Source: JAGVPT01 sp049578505
Lineage (GTDB): Bacteria; Bacteroidota; Ignavibacteria; UBA10030; UBA8401
DNA: 64,000 nucleotides
Direction: 5' to 3'
Assembly: GCA_049578505.1 (NCBI GenBank)
Contig: JBAUMC010000049.1
Coordinates: 27,940 to 91,939, forward strand
Positions 52,281 to 61,179 of this stretch are shown here, one piece after another (positions within the stretch are counted from its first letter, which is position 1; each line of letters opens with the position of its first letter). The translations under genes and the position numbers were made by a program. Below the pieces are notes generated by a model. It made no database searches and was not told the DNA's origin. It was given only the letters and a program-made list of their open reading frames with translations.

Positions 52281-53678
52281 TTAATGGCCTCTCCCCATCA
52301 GCATAACATAGAATGTATACAAGAGAATCTTGATGTCCATCCGAAAGGACATATTTTCGATATAAAATAAATCGTACCGTACCTTCGACTTCACGTCATC
52401 GATCGACCGATCGTATCCCTGCTTAATCTGTGCCCAGCCGGTAATCCCGGGACGGACCTTGAGTCTACGATGATAAAGGGGTATTTCCTTTGAGAGCTTA
52501 TCGACAAAAAAAGGGCGCTCGGGGCGGGGTCCTACGAGGCTCATATCGCCGTCCAATACGTTAACAAATTGAGGGATTTCATCGAGGCGCGTATTTCTTA
52601 AAAACCTCCCAACGTATGTTACCCGATTATCATTCTGCGGCGCCCAAACCGGGCCCGACTCTTTTTCAGCATCGGCACGCATCGATCGGAACTTGTGCAT
52701 CTTAAATATCTTTCCATCTTTGCCAACGCGTTCCTGACTATAAACCACCGGACCGGGAGTGTCTATTTTTATCGCAATCGAAATCAGAACCCAAAGCGGC
52801 GAAGAGAAGAAAAGAACAACGAGCGAAACAAAAATATCTGTCAGCCGTTTCATGCTTTGTTCCCACGGCTGCATAATCTCCGGCATGATTTCGATAAGCG
52901 GGAACCCGTAAATCTGATTTGTGCGCGCTTGACCGCTGATGATATCGTACATGTCGGGCAAAATTTTCATGCTGACATCGTGGCCGTTGCAATGAGAAAT
53001 GACGTCCAGCAGTTTATCATGATCCGCCGATTCGAGGGCGATAAATATGTCTTTTACGGAATGCCGCTCTATGAGCGACGGAAGGTCGTCGGTGCTTCCG
53101 AGCAGGCGAGTTTTTTTATATTCAACGCCGCTCTTCCTTTTATCAAGCTTGACAAAACCAACTACGCGATAGCCTAATGCCGGGTGCTGCAACACAAGGT
53201 CGTAAAGGTCCTTTGCTTTTTCATTCCATCCCACGATGAGTGCATTGTGCAGACCGACGCCGGCGGCTAATAATCGCCGTCGGGCAGTACGATAGAGCAC
53301 TCTCCCCGTGCCTGTTGTAAAAACCATGACTCCCCAGTAGACAACAATAAGCATTCGCGAACTCATTCTAGTCCTCACCGTGCCGGCATCATCGACAAAG
53401 ATGACAAAAAATAGAATGAGACAGCCAAAACCAATAGCCTTCATTAGTGCGGTCACCTCGTCGGTACGCGATGCAGCGTGCCATGGACGGTATAGTCCAA
53501 AGAATAAAAAAATGAACGACCAGTAAAGCCAGATGAGCACCATCGGCATCCAAAAATCCGGCTCGAGACCCGACGCCACGACACCGCTGTGAACTCTGAA
53601 GAAATAATAAATAATCCAGGCAAGGTTAACGGTAAAAAAATCAAGGATCTGTATTTTTGCTTCGAAGTGGTGTCGCAT
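52281..53678 (-). CDS. Undecaprenyl-phosphate sugar phosphotransferase (WcaJ/WbaP type)
   Basis: Starts a polysaccharide repeat by moving a sugar-1-phosphate onto undecaprenyl phosphate at the inner membrane. It is 465 residues. N-terminal helices (about 1-125), a Rossmann-like domain (about 145-255) and a catalytic C-terminal domain follow each other. The last is intact: MKRLTDIFVSLVVLFF, SQERVGKDGKIFKMHKFRSM, TRLDEIPQFVNVL with the Asp-Glu dyad, DMSLVGPRPERP and RPGITGWAQI. This is the likely initiating enzyme of the locus. Confidence 0.93.
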   Translation of the reverse strand: MRHHFEAKIQILDFFTVNLAWIIYYFFRVHSGVVASGLEPDFWMPMVLIWLYWSFIFLFFGLYRPWHAASRTDEVTALMKAIGFGCLILFFVIFVDDAGTVRTRMSSRMLIVVYWGVMVFTTGTGRVLYRTARRRLLAAGVGLHNALIVGWNEKAKDLYDLVLQHPALGYRVVGFVKLDKRKSGVEYKKTRLLGSTDDLPSLIERHSVKDIFIALESADHDKLLDVISHCNGHDVSMKILPDMYDIISGQARTNQIYGFPLIEIMPEIMQPWEQSMKRLTDIFVSLVVLFFSSPLWVLISIAIKIDTPGPVVYSQERVGKDGKIFKMHKFRSMRADAEKESGPVWAPQNDNRVTYVGRFLRNTRLDEIPQFVNVLDGDMSLVGPRPERPFFVDKLSKEIPLYHRRLKVRPGITGWAQIKQGYDRSIDDVKSKVRYDLFYIENMSFRMDIKILLYTFYVMLMGRGH

Positions 53679-53693
53679 TTTAAATTTCCAAGG

Positions 53694-54845
53694 TCAAACG
53701 TTCCAGACGGTTCTCTGTGTCCCTCTCAGAAATCGCACGAAACCTACAAAAAGCCCTGCGTTTGCGATTATGAAATAATACGGCATCGTGAAAAGCATGA
53801 TTGGTTTCGATTTTGTATCTAGAATATAGCCAATACCGGCCAAACAGACAAAAAGAAATTCGGCGATCAGAACATAGAGATAAATCCCCCCTTGTGTCGA
53901 CAGGCAAACACTTGCAACGAAGATGATCATAAGAAGAAAAGGGACAATCCAGCGAATGAGTTTGTGAGAGATGAGCCCGAAAGCGATAAAGCCGTATCGC
54001 GGGTTCAAGAGGGGGGCAATAATCGGTAGTCCGTTAAAACTGGCAGCACCAATTCTGATTTTCCTGTGAAATTCATTCGAGGTCGAATCAGCAGTTTCCT
54101 CCCAGCATTCCGCCGAGGGTTCATACCGTATGTTGAATCCATTGCGTACCGCATGAAGCGGGATCAGAAAATCGTCTGCCATCAGCATTTCCGTCGATAA
54201 CGGAGAAAAAAGAGCCCGCCTGATGGCATAAATAGCACCTGTTGCCCCAAATGTCGTCTTAATTTTGCCTTCGCTTTCTTTGATTGCGTTTTCATAACGC
54301 CAGTATAATGCTTCAGCCGTCCCGCCGGAATTTGTCCTTGAAGCTTCCAGATGAAGGCTGCCACAAACTCCCCCAACACTCGGATCCGAAAAGTGGCGCG
54401 CCATTTTTGTCAATGCATCGGGTTGATAAAAGGTATCGCCGTCCGAAAAAACGAGAATTTCGTTTTTTGCTGCTGCGGCAAGGTCATTGAGCACGGCAGC
54501 TTTTCCCCGGCGTTTTTCAAAGTTCACAATTCGAGTACGTGCCGATGAGGCTGAGTTCGCACGTTCCAACGTTGCATCTGTCGAACAATCCGAACCAATG
54601 ATCACTTCAATCTTTTCTCTGGGATATTCTATACTCGCAATGTTCTTCATTTTCTCTACAATGACTCTTTCTTCGTTATAGACCGACATGATCAGGGAAA
54701 CCGAAGGAAGCTCCGGCTGCAGAGGAAGCGCTCTCTCCTTCTTCAGCGCCGCCCAAACCAGCACGATGACCGGATAAAGAACATAAGAATAGACTACAAG
54801 AAATATTGAAGCCCAAAAGAGAATATATGCGAGAATCATTATCAT
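53694..54845 (-). CDS. Membrane GT2 glycosyltransferase
   Basis: A 383-residue family-2 glycosyltransferase with an N-terminal membrane helix (ILAYILFWASIFLVVYSYVL) and three or four C-terminal ones. The GT-A core has SLIMSVYNEERVIVEKM, IGSDCSTDAT, SDGDTFYQ, GAIYAIRRAL and, as acceptor motif, ADDFLIPLHAV. The processive QxxRW motif is absent, so repeated addition like cellulose synthase is not expected. Part of the polysaccharide operon. Confidence 0.9.
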   Translation of the reverse strand: MIMILAYILFWASIFLVVYSYVLYPVIVLVWAALKKERALPLQPELPSVSLIMSVYNEERVIVEKMKNIASIEYPREKIEVIIGSDCSTDATLERANSASSARTRIVNFEKRRGKAAVLNDLAAAAKNEILVFSDGDTFYQPDALTKMARHFSDPSVGGVCGSLHLEASRTNSGGTAEALYWRYENAIKESEGKIKTTFGATGAIYAIRRALFSPLSTEMLMADDFLIPLHAVRNGFNIRYEPSAECWEETADSTSNEFHRKIRIGAASFNGLPIIAPLLNPRYGFIAFGLISHKLIRWIVPFLLMIIFVASVCLSTQGGIYLYVLIAEFLFVCLAGIGYILDTKSKPIMLFTMPYYFIIANAGLFVGFVRFLRGTQRTVWNV

Positions 54846-54852
54846 TTTCTAT

Positions 54853-55971
54853 CTAAGGATTCACCAATGAAAATAATTGAACGAGCGCCGAGGCAGAATC
54901 ATGGGGGCTGAACCTGCGCGCTTGCGCAATTCCACTTTCGCTCCTCGCTTGATGATACGCTCGGTCTTCCAACAGGCGCACGATTTCTTCAGCAAAACCG
55001 GCAGCGTCATCGGGATGAAACATTCTACCGGCCTCTCCGAGAACTTCAGGCAGCGAAGATGTATTCGAGGCGACAACAGGCGTCCCGGATTGCATTGCTT
55101 CCAGTGGTGGAATACCGAATCCCTCGTAATATGAGGGGAACACAAACACGGAGGCCATTCGGTAGATGTCGGGCAAGTCTCTTTCTTCAACGTGACTGAG
55201 GTAAAGAAAATTTTCCCGAGCCGTCACTTCCCTCATAATTTTCTTAAACCCGAAACCCGGGCGACCAATAAGCACAACCGGAATATGCACTCCCCGCTTC
55301 CTAAGAATATCGGCGACCCGAGTGAGCCCGATGATATTTTTTCGAACCTCAACCACTCCAACACACAGAATGAACTCCGCAGGGAGTTTGAACCGCTCAG
55401 CAACTTCATTTCGATGCGATGGGTCCATCTGACGAGGATTGAAGCGTTCATCTGCCGATGGATAAATAACGTGAATCTTCTGCTCAGGGACTCCATAGTA
55501 GCGTATAATATCTTTTTTTGAATGTTGAGAGATAGTGACGATCGCATCGCTCTTTGTGATTGAGCGTTTTAAGATCGAATCAACATAGATACTGTAGGCC
55601 GCAGAGAAATATTTTTTTCCAATTTTTAAAAAAGTATCGCAGATGACAGGAATGCTTTTCCATCCGTCGCTTCTTTTTTTGGGGGGAGCCAGGAAATTCG
55701 GCGAGAACAGCACATCGATATCATATTTTCTAAGTTCATTCGGCAGCACCTTAAATAACCAGAAAGGAGAGTACAGTTTCGAAGAGATGAAGCGCGGTGC
55801 AGTAGAAATAGCGCAGGCACGATCCATACCAACTTTCACCTCCCCGTAGCCGAAAAGGTAATAGGTATTCTCACCATCGACATCGGGGATGTGTCTCAAC
55901 AAATCCTGCAAGTATCTTCCGATCCCGGTCATCTTTCTTTCCAATACCCTTGCATCGATCCCAATGTTCAT
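54853..55971 (-). CDS. GT4-type glycosyltransferase
   Basis: A retaining GT-B glycosyltransferase of family 4. It is 372 residues. The N-terminal domain starts MNIGIDARVLERKMTGIGRY. The donor-binding half has ILCVGVVEVRKNI and the EGFGIPPLEAMQSGTPVVAS segment, with its E-x7-E pair. The ends are typical: SLPEVLGEAGRMF. Acceptor and sugar unknown. It lies seven bases downstream of the polymerase-linked genes' next stop and is part of the operon. Confidence 0.92.
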   Translation of the reverse strand: MNIGIDARVLERKMTGIGRYLQDLLRHIPDVDGENTYYLFGYGEVKVGMDRACAISTAPRFISSKLYSPFWLFKVLPNELRKYDIDVLFSPNFLAPPKKRSDGWKSIPVICDTFLKIGKKYFSAAYSIYVDSILKRSITKSDAIVTISQHSKKDIIRYYGVPEQKIHVIYPSADERFNPRQMDPSHRNEVAERFKLPAEFILCVGVVEVRKNIIGLTRVADILRKRGVHIPVVLIGRPGFGFKKIMREVTARENFLYLSHVEERDLPDIYRMASVFVFPSYYEGFGIPPLEAMQSGTPVVASNTSSLPEVLGEAGRMFHPDDAAGFAEEIVRLLEDRAYHQARSESGIAQARRFSPHDSASALVQLFSLVNP

Positions 55972-56034
55972 TTCGAATCAAATCCTCCGGATACTTCCGA
56001 AACAATTTTATTTATTTGCTCTATGGGAGTTCAT

Positions 56035-57351
56035 TCATCCGTCGATTACTCCTTGAGCAGTGTCCGCTCGGCTTATCGCCTGACCCTCCCGGCTGGGAGA
56101 GCCCTCAGAATGAGCCGCCCTTTCCAGTAATGTCTGAACTGTGACGAGTGTTATGAGGGCAAAAACAAAATTTAACGACGATATGACGTTCGTGAAAAAA
56201 GATATCACCATAACAAAAATCGCCATCGAATAAAACGCTGCAGATCTCACACTTGGCCTTGTCCTCATTTGCTTGTGAAGTAATGCAATAAACGATCCTA
56301 ATAGACCCGGTAAAACCGTTAATCCTAAAAGCCCGTAGTCATAGTAATAGTCCCAAAAAAACGGAAACGTATTGTACCCACTGTTAAGGAAGACCCTCTC
56401 TTTGATTCCAAAATAGTCTCCTATCCAATGTTTAATTCCTATGAGCGCCATCAGCGCATCAAGGCTGAAGTAACCGAACGTATGCTGCTCTAATCGTTCC
56501 ACGGCTCGAGCAAAATTTTCTAGGTTCATCACAATATACATATACGGAGTCGTCAAAGCCGCATAGGTGCTCGCAAACCTCATCTTCGATACAACATACA
56601 AATAGTTCTCTGCATACCGCGACTCGCGGAACGATTGGATATACCAGAGCGACACAAGAAGGAAAGCTACAAAGCCCACCACGTACCGCAGTTTTACAAC
56701 CCGGCTTGAATAGTACGCAAAGCCTACAGCCATGAAAAAAAACATGACATAGAGAAACCTGTTCAACAAGAGGAAGTATGAAAAGAAGACAGTGACAAAC
56801 AGGGAAAGAAGGAAAAGTCTGCGGAATAAACCTCTTCTTGCAAGAATGAAATACTCGAAAATCAAAAATAGAATGATTGGGAAAACCAGCACGAATAAAT
56901 GAACCCCGAAAATGCCTATTTCAACGCGCGCTTTGTCCGGATAGGCCGAGAAGATCGGCAAAGCGCCGTACACTTGCCACTCTGCGACGTACGCTGACAC
57001 GTAGCAGATAAACAACATAATAATAATGATAAAAAGAACATCATCCCGAAAAACCTCTCGCCTAATGGAATCTCGAACGTTGTCAATTGAATATAAGTTT
57101 TTGTCCAAGCATAGTACCTGCACAATAAAGACACCGGAAAGAAAAGACAGAATGCCCAGGAGGAGTGTAATCCATGCAAACACCCCCCACGTGTGTTGAA
57201 ATCCACTGAGCTTCAAATCTGCCAGGCCGATCGCAATAGACCATATGAAACCGAAAACCCTGGCGGGAGAGAACAGATCGGAGCCCTTAGGGAGGCAACT
57301 CAAGGCGATCAGCGAAGCGATCAAAAAACAAAAAAAAGAGACAAGTGTCAT
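56035..57351 (-). CDS. O-antigen/oligosaccharide repeat-unit polymerase (Wzy-like)
   Basis: A 438-residue membrane protein with about 11-12 hydrophobic segments and a larger periplasmic stretch near residues 250-340. Its layout and place between glycosyltransferases and a flippase fit a repeat-unit polymerase. Sequence conservation in this class is very low, so the assignment rests on topology and context. The C-terminal 25 residues are hydrophilic. The ATG follows the GT2 stop by three bases. Confidence 0.75.
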   Translation of the reverse strand: MTLVSFFCFLIASLIALSCLPKGSDLFSPARVFGFIWSIAIGLADLKLSGFQHTWGVFAWITLLLGILSFLSGVFIVQVLCLDKNLYSIDNVRDSIRREVFRDDVLFIIIIMLFICYVSAYVAEWQVYGALPIFSAYPDKARVEIGIFGVHLFVLVFPIILFLIFEYFILARRGLFRRLFLLSLFVTVFFSYFLLLNRFLYVMFFFMAVGFAYYSSRVVKLRYVVGFVAFLLVSLWYIQSFRESRYAENYLYVVSKMRFASTYAALTTPYMYIVMNLENFARAVERLEQHTFGYFSLDALMALIGIKHWIGDYFGIKERVFLNSGYNTFPFFWDYYYDYGLLGLTVLPGLLGSFIALLHKQMRTRPSVRSAAFYSMAIFVMVISFFTNVISSLNFVFALITLVTVQTLLERAAHSEGSPSREGQAISRADTAQGVIDG

Positions 57352-57354
57352 TAT

Positions 57355-58287
57355 TTAAGTTCGCTTCAATTTTAACATTTCATGGAGGACGAGGCCATGA
57401 CCCTCGACAAATGCCTCATCCCTGTAGTCACGTATCGCCAGAATCGCCGACTTGCTTAAATCCCTTCGCGCTACACTCCAAAATGTTATTTTGATCGCCA
57501 CCACAAGAGATAAATAGATGAACCCCGCGAACCGAGCGAACGGCGGCGCTGCAAGCTTGAGAAACAGAAATCTATTTCTGATTGAATAATACAATGGAAA
57601 GGGCTCAATCGTATCTTTGTGGGCTTTGTGTCGAATCATCACCTTAGGGACGTAGATTAAATCAAATCCTTTTCGAAGAAATCTTGAGCACAATTCACTG
57701 TCCTCGAGATACATAAAAAAACGTTCGTCGAACATACCCGCGTCTTCAATTGCAGAAGATCTTACCAGAAACGCGCACCCGGAAATGAATGTCACGGGCA
57801 CAATTCCTCCTTCACGGATTCGGCGTTTTTGGGGGAGCTCGGTGCGACAAAAGGCAGAAGCGCGCCAGAAATTTATTTTCCCATCAGCGCACCAAATCCT
57901 CTTTGGGTTTTCATAATAGCAAATCGTACCAGTCGCAGCAGCAATAGTCGGCCGTGAAGCCAGAGCTTTGACCAAAATTGATATCGCGTCTGGCTCAACA
58001 ACCGTATCGCTATTTGCTAGAAAAAGATACTCCGATTTCAATTGCAGGGCTCGTCTGATCCCAAAGTTCATACCCCCAGCGTAGCCGTAATTATGTCCAG
58101 TGCTAATAATCTCGAGAGTTGGAAATGTCGATTGTATTTCATCTGTTGTAGTGTCGGCCGGCGCATTGTTGACTACTAATATTCTCAAAGGTGAATACAC
58201 CGAGTGCTGTAACGCCTTCACGCATTCAATGGTGTCTTTGGAACGCTTATAGTTGAGGATTACGGCAATGACTTCCGGCTCTTGCAT
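57355..58287 (-). CDS. GT2 glycosyltransferase (rhamnosyltransferase-like)
   Basis: A 310-residue family-2 glycosyltransferase. It has VIAVILNYKRSKDTIECVKAL, NYGYAGGMNFGIRRAL, LANSDTVVEPDAI, GCAFLVRSSAIEDAGMFDE and MYLEDSELCSRF. That is the standard order of the WbbL-like rhamnosyltransferase set. A short hydrophobic C-terminal segment may associate with the membrane. The 206 bases between its start and the flippase stop show nothing recognised. Confidence 0.9.
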   Translation of the reverse strand: MQEPEVIAVILNYKRSKDTIECVKALQHSVYSPLRILVVNNAPADTTTDEIQSTFPTLEIISTGHNYGYAGGMNFGIRRALQLKSEYLFLANSDTVVEPDAISILVKALASRPTIAAATGTICYYENPKRIWCADGKINFWRASAFCRTELPQKRRIREGGIVPVTFISGCAFLVRSSAIEDAGMFDERFFMYLEDSELCSRFLRKGFDLIYVPKVMIRHKAHKDTIEPFPLYYSIRNRFLFLKLAAPPFARFAGFIYLSLVVAIKITFWSVARRDLSKSAILAIRDYRDEAFVEGHGLVLHEMLKLKRT

Positions 58288-58493
58288 ATATGTATTACTC
58301 TGATAGCGATTGAAAGACTATAATGACTTCCTCAAACATCGGCGCCCTGGCCCGTACTTAGAATGTTTCCCTATCTCAACTCTTGTTTATTAAACCTGGC
58401 AAGGCGAATATGAGCTCAGCGATTTGATAAACTTCCTCTTCTCATCGGCGGAGTTCGAAGTCATTCATATCAAGGTATGGATCTTTGAATCTC

Positions 58494-59861
58494 TTATGGA
58501 ATGGCTTTTTCCACTTTTCTCATCAAGCTGCCGTACAAATAGACCCCCCTCGCTATAACGAGCACGATGTAAGAACCGAGAAGTGCTAATACCAATCCCC
58601 TCGCTCCCATGTCCAGTAAAAACCAGGTTAGTCCAATACACAAAGCAGCCCAGAAGAAGTTTATGACAAATGATCCCCAGGCTTTTCCATGGCTCGAAAT
58701 GGCGTTATCTAACACGTTACCCATAGCCAGAGGGATAGAAGCAAACGCAAAGATCATCAACACGCCTCCTCCGCTTGAAAACCCGTTTCCATAGACCGAC
58801 ATGATGGTATTGGAGAAAGCTGCGATGATGCACGCAACAACAACGGCGATGCCGGTATTCAAAATCAAATAGGTGCGAAGTACTTTGTTATAAGAACCCT
58901 GTCTTTTTTCACCGAGGAGGTTTGAAAGTATAGAAAGAAATATCGTTGCAAAGGCCGACGGGAAAAAAAGGATAGGCGCTTTCCATACGCTCGCTGCATT
59001 ATAAACTCCCATTTCTTCATATCCATGAGGAGTGTTCACTAGCAGCGCTGAGCAAAGCCACGTGGCAGACATCACAATAATTCCGCTGAGCATTGCCGGA
59101 ACACTGAATCCTGTAATGATGCCCCTTTCCTGAAGACAGTGAGCGTACGATAGCCGAACGTTCGATCTCCTTGCGACCTTTTTTAGTGCGAACTGGTTGA
59201 TTGCCAATGTCACAATCATTGTGCCGATCATTGCATATACTACGCCTTGCAGTCCAAGCAGAAAGACACCGAGAAGAGAAGCGCAAAAAGAAAAAATTGC
59301 TGTAATGACGTTAATCACCATAATGTCTTTGAACGCTTCAAAGCCTGCAAGAGAACCAGTCTGAGAACTATTGACAGCGCCGCAAAAAAGGAGTATCGAC
59401 CCAGCCCGTAAAAGTGGCGTCAGATGCGGGGCCGCCAAAACGCTCGCGGCAACCCACGGGGAGACGATGATAAACGTCAGGCATATGAAGAGTCCCACAC
59501 TCGCAGAAACCACTTCCGCCAACTTTATAATGCGTCCTGTTTTCGATGGATCTTTAGTCCGAAATTCCGCGACATACTTCATCGTGGTTGTATCCATGCC
59601 GAATGCTGCAACCAGTCCGAACACGCCAACCGTGCTCTGGATAATTCCCAATTCGCCGAACTCCCTTTTACCAATGATTCGAGCGACGATAATAGCTACA
59701 AATAATGCAAAAAGGCGGGAAGCCGCTCCGCCGGAAATCGACCAAAGAACTCCGCTCGCTAATCTGGACCCCAGCGGTGAATCTTGAATTTTTCGGAAAG
59801 GCTCCTGTAAGAACCGCGGCAACATGTCAGGGCGAAACAAGATTCGCTTTACTCTTGGCAT
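58494..59861 (-). CDS. O-antigen flippase (Wzx-like)
   Basis: Moves the lipid-linked repeat unit across the inner membrane. It is 455 residues with about 12-14 hydrophobic segments (LASGVLWSISGGAASRLFAL, GKREFGELGIIQSTVGVFGL). It sits between the Wzz-like gene and the glycosyltransferases, so it is the best candidate for flippase of this locus. The other flippase (45636) is 11 kb away in the same strand block. Confidence 0.88.
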   Translation of the reverse strand: MPRVKRILFRPDMLPRFLQEPFRKIQDSPLGSRLASGVLWSISGGAASRLFALFVAIIVARIIGKREFGELGIIQSTVGVFGLVAAFGMDTTTMKYVAEFRTKDPSKTGRIIKLAEVVSASVGLFICLTFIIVSPWVAASVLAAPHLTPLLRAGSILLFCGAVNSSQTGSLAGFEAFKDIMVINVITAIFSFCASLLGVFLLGLQGVVYAMIGTMIVTLAINQFALKKVARRSNVRLSYAHCLQERGIITGFSVPAMLSGIIVMSATWLCSALLVNTPHGYEEMGVYNAASVWKAPILFFPSAFATIFLSILSNLLGEKRQGSYNKVLRTYLILNTGIAVVVACIIAAFSNTIMSVYGNGFSSGGGVLMIFAFASIPLAMGNVLDNAISSHGKAWGSFVINFFWAALCIGLTWFLLDMGARGLVLALLGSYIVLVIARGVYLYGSLMRKVEKAIP

Positions 59862-59891
59862 TTCAGAGGGTCGGATTATTGGAGTCTTGTG

Positions 59892-61160
59892 TCATCGTCG
59901 ACTCCTCGGGTTCTTAAACCAATCCGTTCGCAAAAGGGATGTCAAGGCAATATACTGTTCAGGGATCGACCGCTGCACCCGGTCACGCGCTTCAAGGAGG
60001 AATACCGCCAACAAGCCGAGCAACGAGGAAGAAACAAAAGCAATAAGGGCGAAGAGTAAGATCTTCGGCTTCGCTTTCATTTCTGCCACCGATGCGTGAT
60101 CCAAGACCACGACTGAGGGCGTGCTCCGGTTTTCTTCTACTTTTGCCTGCTCATAGAGAGGAGCGATGAACTGAAGGATCTTATATTGTATTTCAACGTC
60201 TCGGTATCTGCGCAAATATTCGGCCCCGAGCTCTGGCGTTTGCTTGAAAGGAATGAGAATTTTCATATCGCTTGAGGGCGACATTGATCCTTCGCTCAAT
60301 GAACGGATTCTCTTTTGCAGCTCCTGAACTTCCAACAGTTTTTCGGAATAAGAGGGATGGCTCGTACTTACTGTTTTTTCCAGAATGGCGAGCTCTATTT
60401 CCTTTACGTTAAGTTGACCATAGAGATCGGCAGCAACTTTGATTGAGGCATCGACCTGTTCGGGCACGGAAATCACACCTGTCCGAAGCTGGAACGTCGT
60501 AAAAGAATCTTGGGCAGCCTTAATATCGTCGAGATTTTTAAAGTAGCGCTGCTCAATGAATTCGCGGTTGGCCTTTGCATTTTGAACATGCATTTCCGAA
60601 TTAATATCGTTCAACACTTTGACAAAATAGTTGGCCATGTCCGCCGCGCGTTGCGGGTCTTTGTCGTAGACAGATATTTCAAGACTCCCTTCTTCCGACT
60701 CTTCAAAGTTAACGTTGGAGAGGAGTTCCTTCATCGTCTTTTCGCGCGGATACTGTGTTATTTCGTAGACCTTGACGAGATCGAACTTCTCGATTACTGA
60801 GGTCAACGCGCGCTCGCTTTTCAGGATTGCAACATAGCGATCCAGGTCGGAATTGCCCGTCAAGGCAGAAAGCTTTTTCGCCGGGGAGATAGAATTCACG
60901 AGGGAGGAAATGCCGCCTAGGCCAGAAAAAAGGTCGGTGTTCTCCGCGGGAAAAACCGAAGCGGTTGACTTATACCATTTCGGCATGAAAAAAGTAACGA
61001 CGCCCGTCAAAAATGTAATGCCAATGACGAAAATGACAAAAGGCCTCTTCCTTTTCGCGATCACGGAAAGAAATTCGACGAACATTTCGGAAGTAGGCTT
61101 CACCGTGACTTTGGATGGTGAAGCTCCTGCGGGGGTATTCTCTTGCTCTAATGTGCTCAT
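59892..61160 (-). CDS. Wzz-type polysaccharide chain-length determinant
   Basis: A polysaccharide co-polymerase without a tyrosine-kinase domain. It is 422 residues: a cytoplasmic lead, a first membrane helix (RPFVIFVIGITFLTGVVTFF), a long periplasmic coiled region, and a second helix (ILLFALIAFVSSSLLGLLAVF). The ATG at 61160 is chosen; the open frame goes back to 61232 through the exporter gene's end but lacks support. It controls sugar-chain length with the polymerase at 56035. Confidence 0.88.
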   Translation of the reverse strand: MSTLEQENTPAGASPSKVTVKPTSEMFVEFLSVIAKRKRPFVIFVIGITFLTGVVTFFMPKWYKSTASVFPAENTDLFSGLGGISSLVNSISPAKKLSALTGNSDLDRYVAILKSERALTSVIEKFDLVKVYEITQYPREKTMKELLSNVNFEESEEGSLEISVYDKDPQRAADMANYFVKVLNDINSEMHVQNAKANREFIEQRYFKNLDDIKAAQDSFTTFQLRTGVISVPEQVDASIKVAADLYGQLNVKEIELAILEKTVSTSHPSYSEKLLEVQELQKRIRSLSEGSMSPSSDMKILIPFKQTPELGAEYLRRYRDVEIQYKILQFIAPLYEQAKVEENRSTPSVVVLDHASVAEMKAKPKILLFALIAFVSSSLLGLLAVFLLEARDRVQRSIPEQYIALTSLLRTDWFKNPRSRR

Positions 61161-61179
61161 GGGTTTTTTGGGTTCTTCG

